The notes below the pieces were generated by a model. The model was not told where the DNA came from, did not search any database, and was given only the letters and a program-made list of their open reading frames with translations. Positions 32,641 to 45,065 of a stretch of 64,000 nt of DNA are shown in pieces. A program made the translations under genes and the position numbers. Every line of letters begins with the position of its first letter. Position 1 is the stretch's first letter. This DNA comes from Aedes albopictus (Eukaryota; Arthropoda; Insecta; Diptera; Culicidae), in contig NC_085137.1 of assembly GCF_035046485.1 (NCBI RefSeq), positions 441,382,334 through 441,446,333 of the forward strand, given 5' to 3'.

Positions 32641-35600
32641 AACACCACCCCCGGTGAAGACTGGCGCTTGAGCCTAGCTATTTAGCACTGTAGTTGGAGG
32701 AAATACCAATGCAGAACCCGTAGCTTCCGAGAAGGTAAGCCCAGCTCCCTGGGTTAGTGGGTTGATGTCAGGCCCTGCGAGCCAGCCGTAAAAAAGACTA
32801 GCACCGGAAAATCAACAAGAGAAGAATGCGAACCGATAGCAATGGCGACGACCACAGCGACGAAAAGGGACTCGTGATTGGAAGCTCGGTACGTGGAACT
32901 GCAGATCTCTCAACCTCATCGGGAGAACCCGCATACTCGCCGATATACTAAAGGACCGCGGCTTCGGAATCGTAGCGCTGCAGGAGGTGTGTTGGACAGG
33001 ATCTATGGTGCGAACGTTTAGAGGTAATCATACCATCTATGTACAAGAGTTGCGGCAACACACGTGAGCTGGGAACAGCTTTTATAGTGATGGCGACATG
33101 CAGAGGCGCGTGATCGGTTGGTCACCGATCGACGAAAGAATGTGCAGGTTGAGGATCAAGGGCCGATTCTTCAACATTAGCATAATAAACGTGCACAGCC
33201 CTCACTCCGGAAGCACTGATGATGACAATGACGCATTTTACGCGCAGCTCGAACGCGAGTACGACCGCTGCCCAAACCACGACGTCAAGATCATCATAGG
33301 GGATCTAAACGCTCAGGTAGGCCAGAAGGAGGAATTCAGACCGACGATTGGAAAGTTCAGCGCCCACCAGCTGACGAACGAAAATGGCCTACGTCTCATC
33401 GATTTCACCGCCTCCAAGAACATGGCCATTCGTAGCACCTTCTTCCAGTACAGCCTCCCGTATCGTTACACCTGGAGATCACCACAACAAACGGAATCGC
33501 AAACCGACCACGTTCTGACTGATGGACGACACTACTCCGACATTATCGACGTCAGGACCTATCGTGGCGTTAATATCGACTCTGATCACTACCTCGTCCG
33601 TGATGGTTAAACTGTGCCCAAAACTTTCCGTTATTCACAATGTACAGTACCGGCGGCCGTCCCGGTACGATCTAGAGCGACTGAAGCAACCGGATGTCGC
33701 CTCAGCATACGCGCAGAATCTCGAGGCAGCGTTGCCGGACGAGGGTGTGCTCGATGTGGCCCCTCTAGAGGACTGCTGGAGTACAGTCAAAGCAGCCATC
33801 AACAACGCAGCCGAGAGCACTATCGGGTACGTAGAACGGAGTCGACGAAACGATTGATTCGACGAGGAGTGCAGAGCGGTTCTGGAGGAGAAGGATGCAG
33901 CGCGGGCGGTAATGCTGCAGCATGGAACCCGACAGAATGTGGAGCGATACAGACAGAAGCGGAAGCAGCAGACCCGTCTCTTCCAGGAGAAAAAGCGCCG
34001 CCTGGAAGAAGCGGAGTGCGAGGAAAAGGAACAGCTGTGCCTTTCACAAGAAACACGTAAGTTCTACCAGAAGCTCAACGCATCCCGCAAAGGCTACGTG
34101 CCGCAAGCCGAAATCTGCAAAGATAAGTACAGCCTCCTGACGCACAAACGTGAGGTGATGGAAAGGTGGAAGCAGCACTTCGACGAGCACCTGAATGATG
34201 AAGAGAATGTAGGCACGGAGGACCAAGGCAGCGGAGGTAATGACTATGTTGGTGCAGCAGAGGACGGGAACGATCCAACTCCCACGCTGAGGGAAGTTAA
34301 GGATGCTATTCACCAGCTCAAAAACAACAAAGTGGCTGGTAAGGACGGTATCGCAGCAGAACTCATCAAGATGGGCCCGGAAAAGTTGGCCACCTATCTG
34401 CACCAGTTAGGAGTCAAGATCTGGGAACAGCTACCGGAGGAGTGGAAGGAAGGGATAATCTGTCCCATCCACAAGAAAGGTGACAAGTTAGTGTGTGAGA
34501 ACTTTCGAGCGATCACCATTTTGAATGCCGCCTACAAAGTGCTATCCCAGATCATCACCTAAAGTAAATGAGTTCGTGGGAAGTTATCAAGCCGGTTTCA
34601 TCGACGGCCGATCGACAACGGACCAGATCTTCACCGTACGGCAAATCCTCCAGAAATGTCGTGAATACCAGGTCTCAACGCACCACCTGTTCATCGACTT
34701 CAAAGCGGCATACGACAGCATCGACCGCACAGAACTATGGAAAATTATGGACGAGAACAGCTTTCCCGGGAAGCTTAACAGACTGATAAGAGCACGATGG
34801 ACGGTGTGCAGAACAGCGTAAGGATTTCGGGTAAACTATCCAGTTCATTCGAATCTCGACGGGGACTACGACAAGGTGATGGACTTTCCTGCCTACTATT
34901 CAACATCGCCCTGGAAGGTGTTATGCGACGAGCCGGGCTCAACAGCCGGGGTACGATCTTCACGAAATCCGGCCAATTTGTCTGTTTTGCGGATGACATG
35001 GATATTATTGCTAGAACATTTGGAACGGTGGCAGAACAGTTCACCCGCCTGAAACGTGAAGCAGCAAAGGTCGGACTGGTGGTGAATGCGGCTAAGACAA
35101 AGTACATGCTGGTAGGTGGGACTGAGCGAGACAGGACAAGCCTTGGCAGCAATGTTACGATAGACGGGGATACTTTCGAGGTGGTAGAAGAACTCGTCTA
35201 CCTCTGTTCCTTGCTAACGGCTGACAATAACGCGAGCCGTGAAATACGAAGGCGCATCATCAGTGGAAGTCGTGCCTACTATGGGCTCCAGAAGAAACTG
35301 CGGTCAAAAAAGAATCACCCCCGCACCAAATGTACCATGTACAAGTCGTTAATAAGACCGGTGGTTCTCTACGGACACGAGACATGGACGATGCTCGAGG
35401 AGGACCTGCAAGCACTTGGAGTTTTCGAGCGATGAACCACGAGCTCGCTGCACTTTACGGCGAACCCAGCATCCAGAAAGTGGCCAAAGCCGGAAGGATG
35501 CGGTGGGCAGGGCATGTTGCAAGAATGCCGGACAACAACTTTGCAAAGTTGGGGTTTGCTAACCATCTGGTTGGTACAAGAAGACGTGGAGCGCAGAGAG

Positions 35601-35705
35601 CACGCCAACGTTGGACGAGCTGCAGTTGTAATCGAGTATTATGGCGGCAAATTGTTGATTCAGTATTATCATGAATTTGATGTTAACTAAATAAATGAAA
35701 TAGTT
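32641..35705 (+). pseudogene. near-full-length RTE-clade non-LTR retrotransposon, inactivated
   Basis: The order is 5' leader (32641-32880), endonuclease, linker, reverse transcriptase, C-terminal region. The endonuclease begins LGTWNCRSLN near 32885; it shows IIGDLNAQVG near 33295 and DSDHYLV near 33580, the expected catalytic Asp/Asn and Ser-Asp-His blocks. The RT shows FIDFKAAYDSIDR (about 34690), GLRQGDGLSCLLFNIALE (about 34865) and the catalytic box FADDMD (34984-35001). The 3' part reads RMRWAGHVARM (about 35497). Total length of about 3 kb is close to the family norm. Breaks seen: frameshift with stop near 33068, stop 33608-33610, in-frame TGA 33855-33857, frameshifts near 34555, 34790 and 35430. 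It encoded target-primed retrotransposition, but this copy cannot now make the enzyme. Confidence 0.93.
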
Positions 35706-35720
35706 CAGTAGAGTAAAGTG
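35696..35720 (+). repeat. left copy of 25-bp target-site duplication
   Basis: Identical to 44138-44162; it starts TGAAATAGTTCAG. It spans the last bases of the RTE 3' end, the TA, and the first ten bases of the TA-flanked element 44153-45062. Confidence 0.9.
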
Positions 35721-38700
35721 AGCATGAGCATGAGCATAGATGACCGTACTATTCGTAGTTGCTACTCCGTGATTGACCAGAACAATCGAAGTTGCACAAG
35801 GAACCAACAGACGGAGCTTGGGAGTAGCTTACCGTCCTCAATGTGCATCTTCGAGAATTCCAAACTTTATTAGGTCAATAACGGCGCCGGCCACGTCCTT
35901 ACGGTCATCGAGGAAGGAAAGGAATGTTATTATGACGTGCGTTGCTTACTAAAGACCGAGATCACCTCTGCGTCTCCACGTCTGTCATGGGAAGGACTTT
36001 TTGTTAGTGGGGAGGGGAAAGGGCGCATGATATGAGTTCACTTTGGTAAGTGGAATGATTCATGCAACCCTATTAATATCAAACCACTTATTTTCATTTG
36101 GACTAAAACAAAACACATGCCGACATCGAAGATGACGAACCTTTCAGATAGTTTTCGAAGTGCGAAAATTAACGAAAGAGAAAATAAAGTGATTTGAACC
36201 AACGTGGCTTTGGAACTTGGGCCGACACTTGACGTGACGAACATTTCAATGTCTGTTGACTAAAATCGCAAAAAATGTTGTTTGTTGCATTTATCGTATC
36301 ATAAATCGCCCCGTACGAAGATGAGCAGTCAAATAGACGACGACGACGACGACCGAATGAAAACGCGGCCTGTACACTTTGCCTCCAAAAACTCACTCTC
36401 GCAAAAATCTAGCAAAGCGAGCGCGCGAAACTTTGCTGCTGCCGAACTACCGCACACTACTGACTGCTTGGCATCCCGTCGTCGGAGCCCCGCAGAGAGA
36501 AGGGGAAAGAAAATCGCAAAAATCTAGCAAAGCGAGCGCGCGAAACTTTGCTGCTGCCGAACTACCGCACACTACTGACTGCTTGGCATCACGTCGTCGG
36601 AGCCCCGCAGAGGGAAGAGGAAAAAAATCGCAAAAATCTAGCAAAGCGAGCGCGCGAAACTTTGCTGCTGCCGAACTACCGCACACTACTGACTGCTTGG
36701 CATCCCGTCGTCGGAGCCCCGCAGAGAGAAGGGGAAAGAAAATCGCAAAAATCTAGCAAAGCGAGCGCGCGAAACTTTGCTGCTGCCGAACTACCGCACA
36801 CTACTGACTGCTTGGCATCACGTCGTCGGAGCCCCGCAGAGGGAAGAGGAAAAAAATCGCAAAAATCTAGCAAAGCGAGCGCGCGAAACTTTGCTGCTGC
36901 CGAACTACCGCACACTACTGACTGCTTGGCATCCCGTCGTCGGAGCCCCGCAGAGAGAAGGGGAAAGAAAATCGCAAAAATCTAGCAAAGCGAGCGCGCG
37001 AAACTTTGCTGCTGCCGAACTACCGCACACTACTGACTGCTTGGCATCACGTCGTCGGAGCCCCGCAGAGAGAAGGGGAAAGAAAATCGCAAAAATCTAG
37101 CAAAGCGAGCGCGCGAAACTTTGCTGCTGCCGAACTACCGCACACTACTGACTGCTTGGCATCACGTCGTCGGAGCCCCGCAGAGAGAAGGGGAAAGAAA
37201 ATCGCAAAAATCTAGCAAAGCGAGCGCGCGAAACTTTGCTGCTGCCGAACTACCGCACACTACTGACTGCTTGGCATCCCGTCGTCGGAGCCCCGCAGAG
37301 AGAAGGGGAAAGAAAATCGCAAAAATCTAGCAAAGCGAGCGCGCGAAACTTTGCTGCTGCCGAACTACCGCACACTACTGACTGCTTGGCATCACGTCGT
37401 CGGAGCCCCGCAGAGAGAAGGGGAAAGAAAATCGCAAAAATCTAGCAAAGCGAGCGCGCGAAACTTTGCTGCTGCCGAACTACCGCACACTACTGACTGC
37501 TTGGCATCCCGTCGTCGGAGCCCCGCAGAGAGAAGGGGAAAGAAAATCGCAAAAATCTAGCAAAGCGAGCGCGCGAAACTTTGCTGCTGCCGAACTACCG
37601 CACACTACTGACTGCTTGGCATCACGTCGTCGGAGCCCCGCAGAGGGAAGAGGAAAAAAATCGCAAAAATCTAGCAAAGCGAGCGCGCGAAACTTTGCTG
37701 CTGCCGAACTACCGCACACTACTGACTGCTTGGCATCCCGTCGTCGGAGCCCCGCAGAGAGAAGGGGAAAGAAAATCGCAAAAATCTAGCAAAGCGAGCG
37801 CGCGAAACTTTGCTGCTGCCGAACTACCGCACACTACTGACTGCTTGGCATCACGTCGTCGGAGCCCCGCAGAGGGAAGAGGAAAAAAATCGCAAAAATC
37901 TAGCAAAGCGAGCGCGCGAAACTTTGCTGCTGCCGAACTACCGCACACTACTGACTGCTTGGCATCCCGTCGTCGGAGCCCCGCAGAGAGAAGGGGAAAG
38001 AAAATCGCAAAAATCTAGCAAAGCGAGCGCGCGAAACTTTGCTGCTGCCGAACTACCGCACACTACTGACTGCTTGGCATCACGTCGTCGGAGCCCCGCA
38101 GAGGGAAGAGGAAAAAAATCGCAAAAATCTAGCAAAGCGAGCGCGCGAAACTTTGCTGCTGCCGAACTACCGCACACTACTGACTGCTTGGCATCACGTC
38201 GTCGGAGCCCCGCAGAGAGAAGGGGAAAGAAAATCGCAAAAATCTAGCAAAGCGAGCGCGCGAAACTTTGCTGCTGCCGAACTACCGCACACTACTGACT
38301 GCTTGGCATCACGTCGTCGGAGCCCCGCAGAGAGAAGGGGAAAGAAAATCGCAAAAATCTAGCAAAGCGAGCGCGCGAAACTTTGCTGCTGCCGAACTAC
38401 CGCACACTACTGACTGCTTGGCATCACGTCGTCGGAGCCCCGCAGAGGGAAGAGGAAAAAAATCGCAAAAATCTAGCAAAGCGAGCGCGCGAAACTTTGC
38501 TGCTGCCGAACTACCGCACACTACTGACTGCTTGGCATCCCGTCGTCGGAGCCCCGCAGAGAGAAGGGGAAAGAAAATCGCAAAAATCTAGCAAAGCGAG
38601 CGCGCGAAACTTTGCTGCTGCCGAACTACCGCACACTACTGACTGCTTGGCATCACGTCGTCGGAGCCCCGCAGAGGGAAGAGGAAAAAAATCGCAAAAA

Positions 38701-41700
38701 TCTAGCAAAGCGAGCGCGCGAAACTTTGCTGCTGCCGAACTACCGCACACTACTGACTGCTTGGCATCACGTCGTCGGAGCCCCGCAGAGAGAAGGGGAA
38801 AGAAAATCGCAAAAATCTAGCAAAGCGAGCGCGCGAAACTTTGCTGCTGCCGAACTACCGCACACTACTGACTGCTTGGCATCACGTCGTCGGAGCCCCG
38901 CAGAGGGAAGAGGAAAAAAATCGCAAAAATCTAGCAAAGCGAGCGCGCGAAACTTTGCTGCTGCCGAACTACCGCACACTACTGACTGCTTGGCATCACG
39001 TCGTCGGAGCCCCGCAGAGGGAAGAGGAAAAAAATCGCAAAAATCTAGCAAAGCGAGCGCGCGAAACTTTGCTGCTGCCGAACTACCGCACACTACTGAC
39101 TGCTTGGCATCACGTCGTCGGAGCCCCGCAGAGAGAAGGGGAAAGAAAATCGCAAAAATCTAGCAAAGCGAGCGCGCGAAACTTTGCTGCTGCCGAACTA
39201 CCGCACACTACTGACTGCTTGGCATCCCGTCGTCGGAGCCCCGCAGAGAGAAGGGGAAAGAAAATCGCAAAAATCTAGCAAAGCGAGCGCGCGAAACTTT
39301 GCTGCTGCCGAACTACCGCACACTACTGACTGCTTGGCATCACGTCGTCGGAGCCCCGCAGAGAGAAGGGGAAAGAAAATCGCAAAAATCTAGCAAAGCG
39401 AGCGCGCGAAACTTTGCTGCTGCCGAACTACCGCACACTACTGACTGCTTGGCATCCCGTCGTCGGAGCCCCGCAGAGAGAAGGGGAAAGAAAATCGCAA
39501 AAATCTAGCAAAGCGAGCGCGCGAAACTTTGCTGCTGCCGAACTACCGCACACTACTGACTGCTTGGCATCACGTCGTCGGAGCCCCGCAGAGGGAAGAG
39601 GAAAAAAATCGCAAAAATCTAGCAAAGCGAGCGCGCGAAACTTTGCTGCTGCCGAACTACCGCACACTACTGACTGCTTGGCATCCCGTCGTCGGAGCCC
39701 CGCAGAGAGAAGGGGAAAGAAAATCGCAAAAATCTAGCAAAGCGAGCGCGCGAAACTTTGCTGCTGCCGAACTACCGCACACTACTGACTGCTTGGCATC
39801 ACGTCGTCGGAGCCCCGCAGAGAGAAGGGGAAAGAAAATCGCAAAAATCTTGCAAAGCGAGCGCGCGAAACTTTGCTGCTGCCGAACTACCGCACACTAC
39901 TGACTGCTTGGCATCCCGTCGTCGGAGCCCCGCAGAGAGAAGGGGAAAGAAAATCGCAAAAATCTAGCAAAGCGAGCGCGCGAAACTTTGCTGCTGCCGA
40001 ACTACCGCACACTACTGACTGCTTGGCATCACGTCGTCGGAGCCCCGCAGAGGGAAGAGGAAAAAAATCGCAAAAATCTAGCAAAGCGAGCGCGCGAAAC
40101 TTTGCTGCTGCCGAACTACCGCACACTACTGACTGCTTGGCATCCCGTCGTCGGAGCCCCGCAGAGAGAAGGGGAAAGAAAATCGCAAAAATCTAGCAAA
40201 GCGAGCGCGCGAAACTTTGCTGCTGCCGAACTACCGCACACTACTGACTGCTTGGCATCACGTCGTCGGAGCCCCGCAGAGGGAAGAGGAAAAAAATCGC
40301 AAAAATCTAGCAAAGCGAGCGCGCGAAACTTTGCTGCTGCCGAACTACCGCACACTACTGACTGCTTGGCATCCCGTCGTCGGAGCCCCGCAGAGAGAAG
40401 GGGAAAGAAAATCGCAAAAATCTAGCAAAGCGAGCGCGCGAAACTTTGCTGCTGCCGAACTACCGCACACTACTGACTGCTTGGCATCACGTCGTCGGAG
40501 CCCCGCAGAGGGAAGAGGAAAAAAATCGCAAAAATCTAGCAAAGCGAGCGCGCGAAACTTTGCTGCTGCCGAACTACCGCACACTACTGACTGCTTGGCA
40601 TCACGTCGTCGGAGCCCCGCAGAGAGAAGGGGAAAGAAAATCGCAAAAATCTAGCAAAGCGAGCGCGCGAAACTTTGCTGCTGCCGAACTACCGCACACT
40701 ACTGACTGCTTGGCATCACGTCGTCGGAGCCCCGCAGAGGGAAGAGGAAAAAAATCGCAAAAATCTAGCAAAGCGAGCGCGCGAAACTTTGCTGCTGCCG
40801 AACTACCGCACACTACTGACTGCTTGGCATCACGTCGTCGGAGCCCCGCAGAGGGAAGAGGAAAAAAATCGCAAAAATCTAGCAAAGCGAGCGCGCGAAA
40901 CTTTGCTGCTGCCGAACTACCGCACACTACTGACTGCTTGGCATCACGTCGTCGGAGCCCCGCAGAGAGAAGGGGAAAGAAAATCGCAAAAATCTAGCAA
41001 AGCGAGCGCGCGAAACTTTGCTGCTGCCGAACTACCGCACACTACTGACTGCTTGGCATCCCGTCGTCGGAGCCCCGCAGAGAGAAGGGGAAAGAAAATC
41101 GCAAAAATCTAGCAAAGCGAGCGCGCGAAACTTTGCTGCTGCCGAACTACCGCACACTACTGACTGCTTGGCATCACGTCGTCGGAGCCCCGCAGAGAGA
41201 AGGGGAAAGAAAATCGCAAAAATCTAGCAAAGCGAGCGCGCGAAACTTTGCTGCTGCCGAACTACCGCACACTACTGACTGCTTGGCATCACGTCGTCGG
41301 AGCCCCGCAGAGGGAAGAGGAAAAAAATCGCAAAAATCTAGCAAAGCGAGCGCGCGAAACTTTGCTGCTGCCGAACTACCGCACACTACTGACTGCTTGG
41401 CATCCCGTCGTCGGAGCCCCGCAGAGAGAAGGGGAAAGAAAATCGCAAAAATCTAGCAAAGCGAGCGCGCGAAACTTTGCTGCTGCCGAACTACCGCACA
41501 CTACTGACTGCTTGGCATCACGTCGTCGGAGCCCCGCAGAGGGAAGAGGAAAAAAATCGCAAAAATCTAGCAAAGCGAGCGCGCGAAACTTTGCTGCTGC
41601 CGAACTACCGCACACTACTGACTGCTTGGCATCACGTCGTCGGAGCCCCGCAGAGGGAAGAGGAAAAAAATCGCAAAAATCTAGCAAAGCGAGCGCGCGA

Positions 41701-44137
41701 AACTTTGCTGCTGCCGAACTACCGCACACTACTGACTGCTTGGCATCACGTCGTCGGAGCCCCGCAGAGGGAAGAGGAAAAAAATCGCAAAAATCTAGCA
41801 AAGCGAGCGCGCGAAACTTTGCTGCTGCCGAACTACCGCACACTACTGACTGCTTGGCATCCCGTCGTCGGAGCCCCGCAGAGAGAAGGGGAAAGAAAAT
41901 CGCAAAAATCTAGCAAAGCGAGCGCGCGAAACTTTGCTGCTGCCGAACTACCGCACACTACTGACTGCTTGGCATCACGTCGTCGGAGCCCCGCAGAGAG
42001 AAGGGGAAAGAAAATCGCAAAAATCTAGCAAAGCGAGCGCGCGAAACTTTGCTGCTGCCGAACTACCGCACACTACTGACTGCTTGGCATCCCGTCGTCG
42101 GAGCCCCGCAGAGAGAAGGGGAAAGAAAATCGCAAAAATCTAGCAAAGCGAGCGCGCGAAACTTTGCTGCTGCCGAACTACCGCACACTACTGACTGCTT
42201 GGCATCACGTCGTCGGAGCCCCGCAGAGGGAAGAGGAAAAAAATCGCAAAAATCTAGCAAAGCGAGCGCGCGAAACTTTGCTGCTGCCGAACTACCGCAC
42301 ACTACTGACTGCTTGGCATCCCGTCGTCGGAGCCCCGCAGAGAGAAGGGGAAAGAAAATCGCAAAAATCTAGCAAAGCGAGCGCGCGAAACTTTGCTGCT
42401 GCCGAACTACCGCACACTACTGACTGCTTGGCATCACGTCGTCGGAGCCCCGCAGAGGGAAGAGGAAAAAAATCGCAAAAATCTAGCAAAGCGAGCGCGC
42501 GAAACTTTGCTGCTGCCGAACTACCGCACACTACTGACTGCTTGGCATCCCGTCGTCGGAGCCCCGCAGAGAGAAGGGGAAAGAAAATCGCAAAAATCTA
42601 GCAAAGCGAGCGCGCGAAACTTTGCTGCTGCCGAACTACCGCACACTACTGACTGCTTGGCATCACGTCGTCGGAGCCCCGCAGAGGGAAGAGGAAAAAA
42701 ATCGCAAAAATCTAGCAAAGCGAGCGCGCGAAACTTTGCTGCTGCCGAACTACCGCACACTACTGACTGCTTGGCATCACGTCGTCGGAGCCCCGCAGAG
42801 AGAAGGGGAAAGAAAATCGCAAAAATCTAGCAAAGCGAGCGCGCGAAACTTTGCTGCTGCCGAACTACCGCACACTACTGACTGCTTGGCATCACGTCGT
42901 CGGAGCCCCGCAGAGAGAAGGGGAAAGAAAATCGCAAAAATCTAGCAAAGCGAGCGCGCGAAACTTTGCTGCTGCCGAACTACCGCACACTACTGACTGC
43001 TTGGCATCACGTCGTCGGAGCCCCGCAGAGGGAAGAGGAAAAAAATCGCAAAAATCTAGCAAAGCGAGCGCGCGAAACTTTGCTGCTGCCGAACTACCGC
43101 ACACTACTGACTGCTTGGCATCCCGTCGTCGGAGCCCCGCAGAGAGAAGGGGAAAGAAAATCGCAAAAATCTAGCAAAGCGAGCGCGCGAAACTTTGCTG
43201 CTGCCGAACTACCGCACACTACTGACTGCTTGGCATCACGTCGTCGGAGCCCCGCAGAGGGAAGAGGAAAAAAATCGCAAAAATCTAGCAAAGCGAGCGC
43301 GCGAAACTTTGCTGCTGCCGAACTACCGCACACTACTGACTGCTTGGCATCACGTCGTCGGAGCCCCGCAGAGAGAAGGGGAAAGAAAATCGCAAAAATC
43401 TAGCAAAGCGAGCGCGCGAAACTTTGCTGCTGCCGAACTACCGCACACTACTGACTGCTTGGCATCACGTCGTCGGAGCCCCGCAGAGAGAAGGGGAAAG
43501 AAAATCGCAAAAATCTAGCAAAGCGAGCGCGCGAAACTTTGCTGCTGCCGAACTACCGCACACTACTGACTGCTTGGCATCCCGTCGTCGGAGCCCCGCA
43601 GAGAGAAGGGGAAAGAAAATCGCAAAAATCTAGCAAAGCGAGCGCGCGAAACTTTGCTGCTGCCGAACTACCGCACACTACTGACTGCTTGGCATCACGT
43701 CGTCGGAGCCCCGCAGAGGGAAGAGGAAAAAAATCGCAAAAATCTAGCAAAGCGAGCGCGCGAAACTTTGCTGCTGCCGAACTACCGCACACTACTGACT
43801 GCTTGGCATCCCGTCGTCGGAGCCCCGCAGAGAGAAGGGGAAAGAAAATCGCAAAAATCTAGCAAAGCGAGCGCGCGAAACTTTGCTGCTGCCGAACTAC
43901 CGCACACTACTGACTGCTTGGCATCACGTCGTCGGAGCCCCGTAGAGGGAAGAGGAAAAAAATCGCAAAAATCTTGCAAAGCGAGCGCGCGAAACTTTGC
44001 TGCTGCCGAACTACCGCACACTACTGACTGCTTGGCATCACGTCGTCGGAGCCCCGCAGAGGGAAGAGGAAAAAAATCGCAAAAATCTAGCAAAGCGAGC
44101 GCGCGAAACTTTGCTGCTGCCGAACTACCGCACACTC
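35721..44137 (-). mobile_element. 8417-bp retroposon-like insertion: tandem 5' monomers, body, CATGCT-type 3' tail
   Basis: The segment is flanked by an exact 25-bp direct repeat (35696-35720, 44138-44162), the size expected for target-primed retrotransposition. Read on the minus strand, it starts AGTGTGCGG inside a 114/115-bp monomer and runs through about 67 tandem monomers to 36399. It then continues with a unique body of about 0.68 kb and finishes CATGCTCATGCT. The last ~280 bp (35721-36000) match 57500-57796, the end of a second retroposon in the window. No reverse transcriptase is encoded, so it would be non-autonomous. The layout resembles LINE 5' UTRs made of promoter monomers. Alternatively the array expanded after insertion. 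Confidence 0.75.
36399..44136 (-). repeat. satellite array of 114/115-bp monomers, about 67 copies
   Basis: Each monomer contains AGCGAGCGCGCGAAACTTTG, CTACCGCACACTACTGACTG and GTCGTCGGAGCCCCGCAGAG in that order (plus strand). Two linked variable sites define three monomer types. The base after CATC is C or A, and the tail is AGAGAGAAGGGGAAAG (115 bp) or AGAGGGAAGAGGAAAA (114 bp). C occurs only with the long tail. Identity is otherwise near 100 percent. Rare variants are CTTGCA for CTAGCA (near 39848 and 43972) and CGTAGAG (near 43940). Frames of 69-221 codons follow from the period not being a multiple of three, and are not genes. Confidence 0.97.
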
Positions 44138-44162
44138 TGAAATAGTTCAGTAGAGTAAAGTG
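44138..44162 (+). repeat. right copy of 25-bp target-site duplication
   Basis: Identical to 35696-35720. Here it runs without a break into the rest of the TA-flanked element, showing that this was the original target. Confidence 0.9.
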
Positions 44163-45062
44163 GGGCAAAAGTTCGAGTGGGGCAAGAGTTTCTTTTGAAG
44201 TTTTTGAGCTCAATACAAATTATTTCTTTCGGGTGTCAAGGTTGTTCGAAGCCTTTTTGAAAAAGAGTCTTTCACTTCAAAAATTATGAAAATTGATCAA
44301 TAATTCGAAAAGTTACGACAAAATGTTGGTTTTTGATCAAAAAATTGTGATATGCGATGGTCCTTCCAACGCATGGAATGGAATTGTAATGAAATCGATT
44401 TCGATATTTTATTTTGGGGCGTAACTAGGTATATCTTGAAGATTCTTTAGCATGTATAACTTTTTGCAAAAAAGATTTGGAAATCATATTTTACACATAG
44501 TGGGGCAAAAGTTCGATTTGTGGGGCAAGAAAGAGTTCGAGTCATGTAGCAACTTTAGGTAAAAACCTAAAATTCTGCAAAATGTACATATTAACACTAA
44601 AAATGATGGAATTAGTGAGAAAATTCGATTAAAGTTGAAGAAAAAATGTTTCATCCGAATTTGGCGGAAAACTACTTTTTTGTGTAGTAAATTTAACTCT
44701 GATTTGGGTAAAATCCAGATCGAACTTTGTAAGTGTATTTCAGGTTCAAGATCAAATATTAATTGGTTTTAGGTATTCAGATTACCAAAGTGTCGAAATA
44801 GTGTGCTACGGTTAGTGGAATTCCACAAACACTAGATTCGAACTTTTGCCCCAGTGGTGGGGCAAGAGTTCGAATTAGACACACACATACAAAAAGTGTT
44901 GTAACTCAAAACTGAAAAGACATTTGGCGTAACTTTGTTCAGCAAATGTTTAGCTCATGGATGATAGAATCACCACACGGTATTTCTTTATTTTTATCTG
45001 CTTCGATTTCTTGAAAAAAGTTGAATTTTCAACTAAGGTCGAACTTTTGCCCCACCTTACTC
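44153..45062. mobile_element. TA-flanked element, 910 bp, GAGTAAAGTGGGGCAAAAG termini
   Basis: The left end reads GAGTAAAGTGGGGCAAAAGT and the right end is its inverse with one mismatch. TA lies at both sides (44151-44152, 45063-45064). At least five further copies of GGGGCAA(A)AGTTCGA occur inside in both orientations (about 44175, 44510, 44522, 44848, 44862). Its first ten bases are duplicated at 35711-35720 because the 8.4-kb insertion landed there. No transposase is present. Confidence 0.88.
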
Positions 45063-45065
45063 TAT

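Noticed and set aside
36399..44136. Array resembling a CRISPR locus
   Set aside because: There are no variable spacers: the whole 114/115-bp unit repeats. The surrounding DNA is eukaryotic and no cas gene is present.
36548..44145. Dozens of open frames of 69-221 codons on both strands in the 115-bp satellite
   Set aside because: They are the same three-phase translation of a repeat whose unit is not a multiple of three. Stops recur at the CTAGCAAAG site, and frames lengthen only where 114-bp monomers shift the phase. There is no codon-level constraint.
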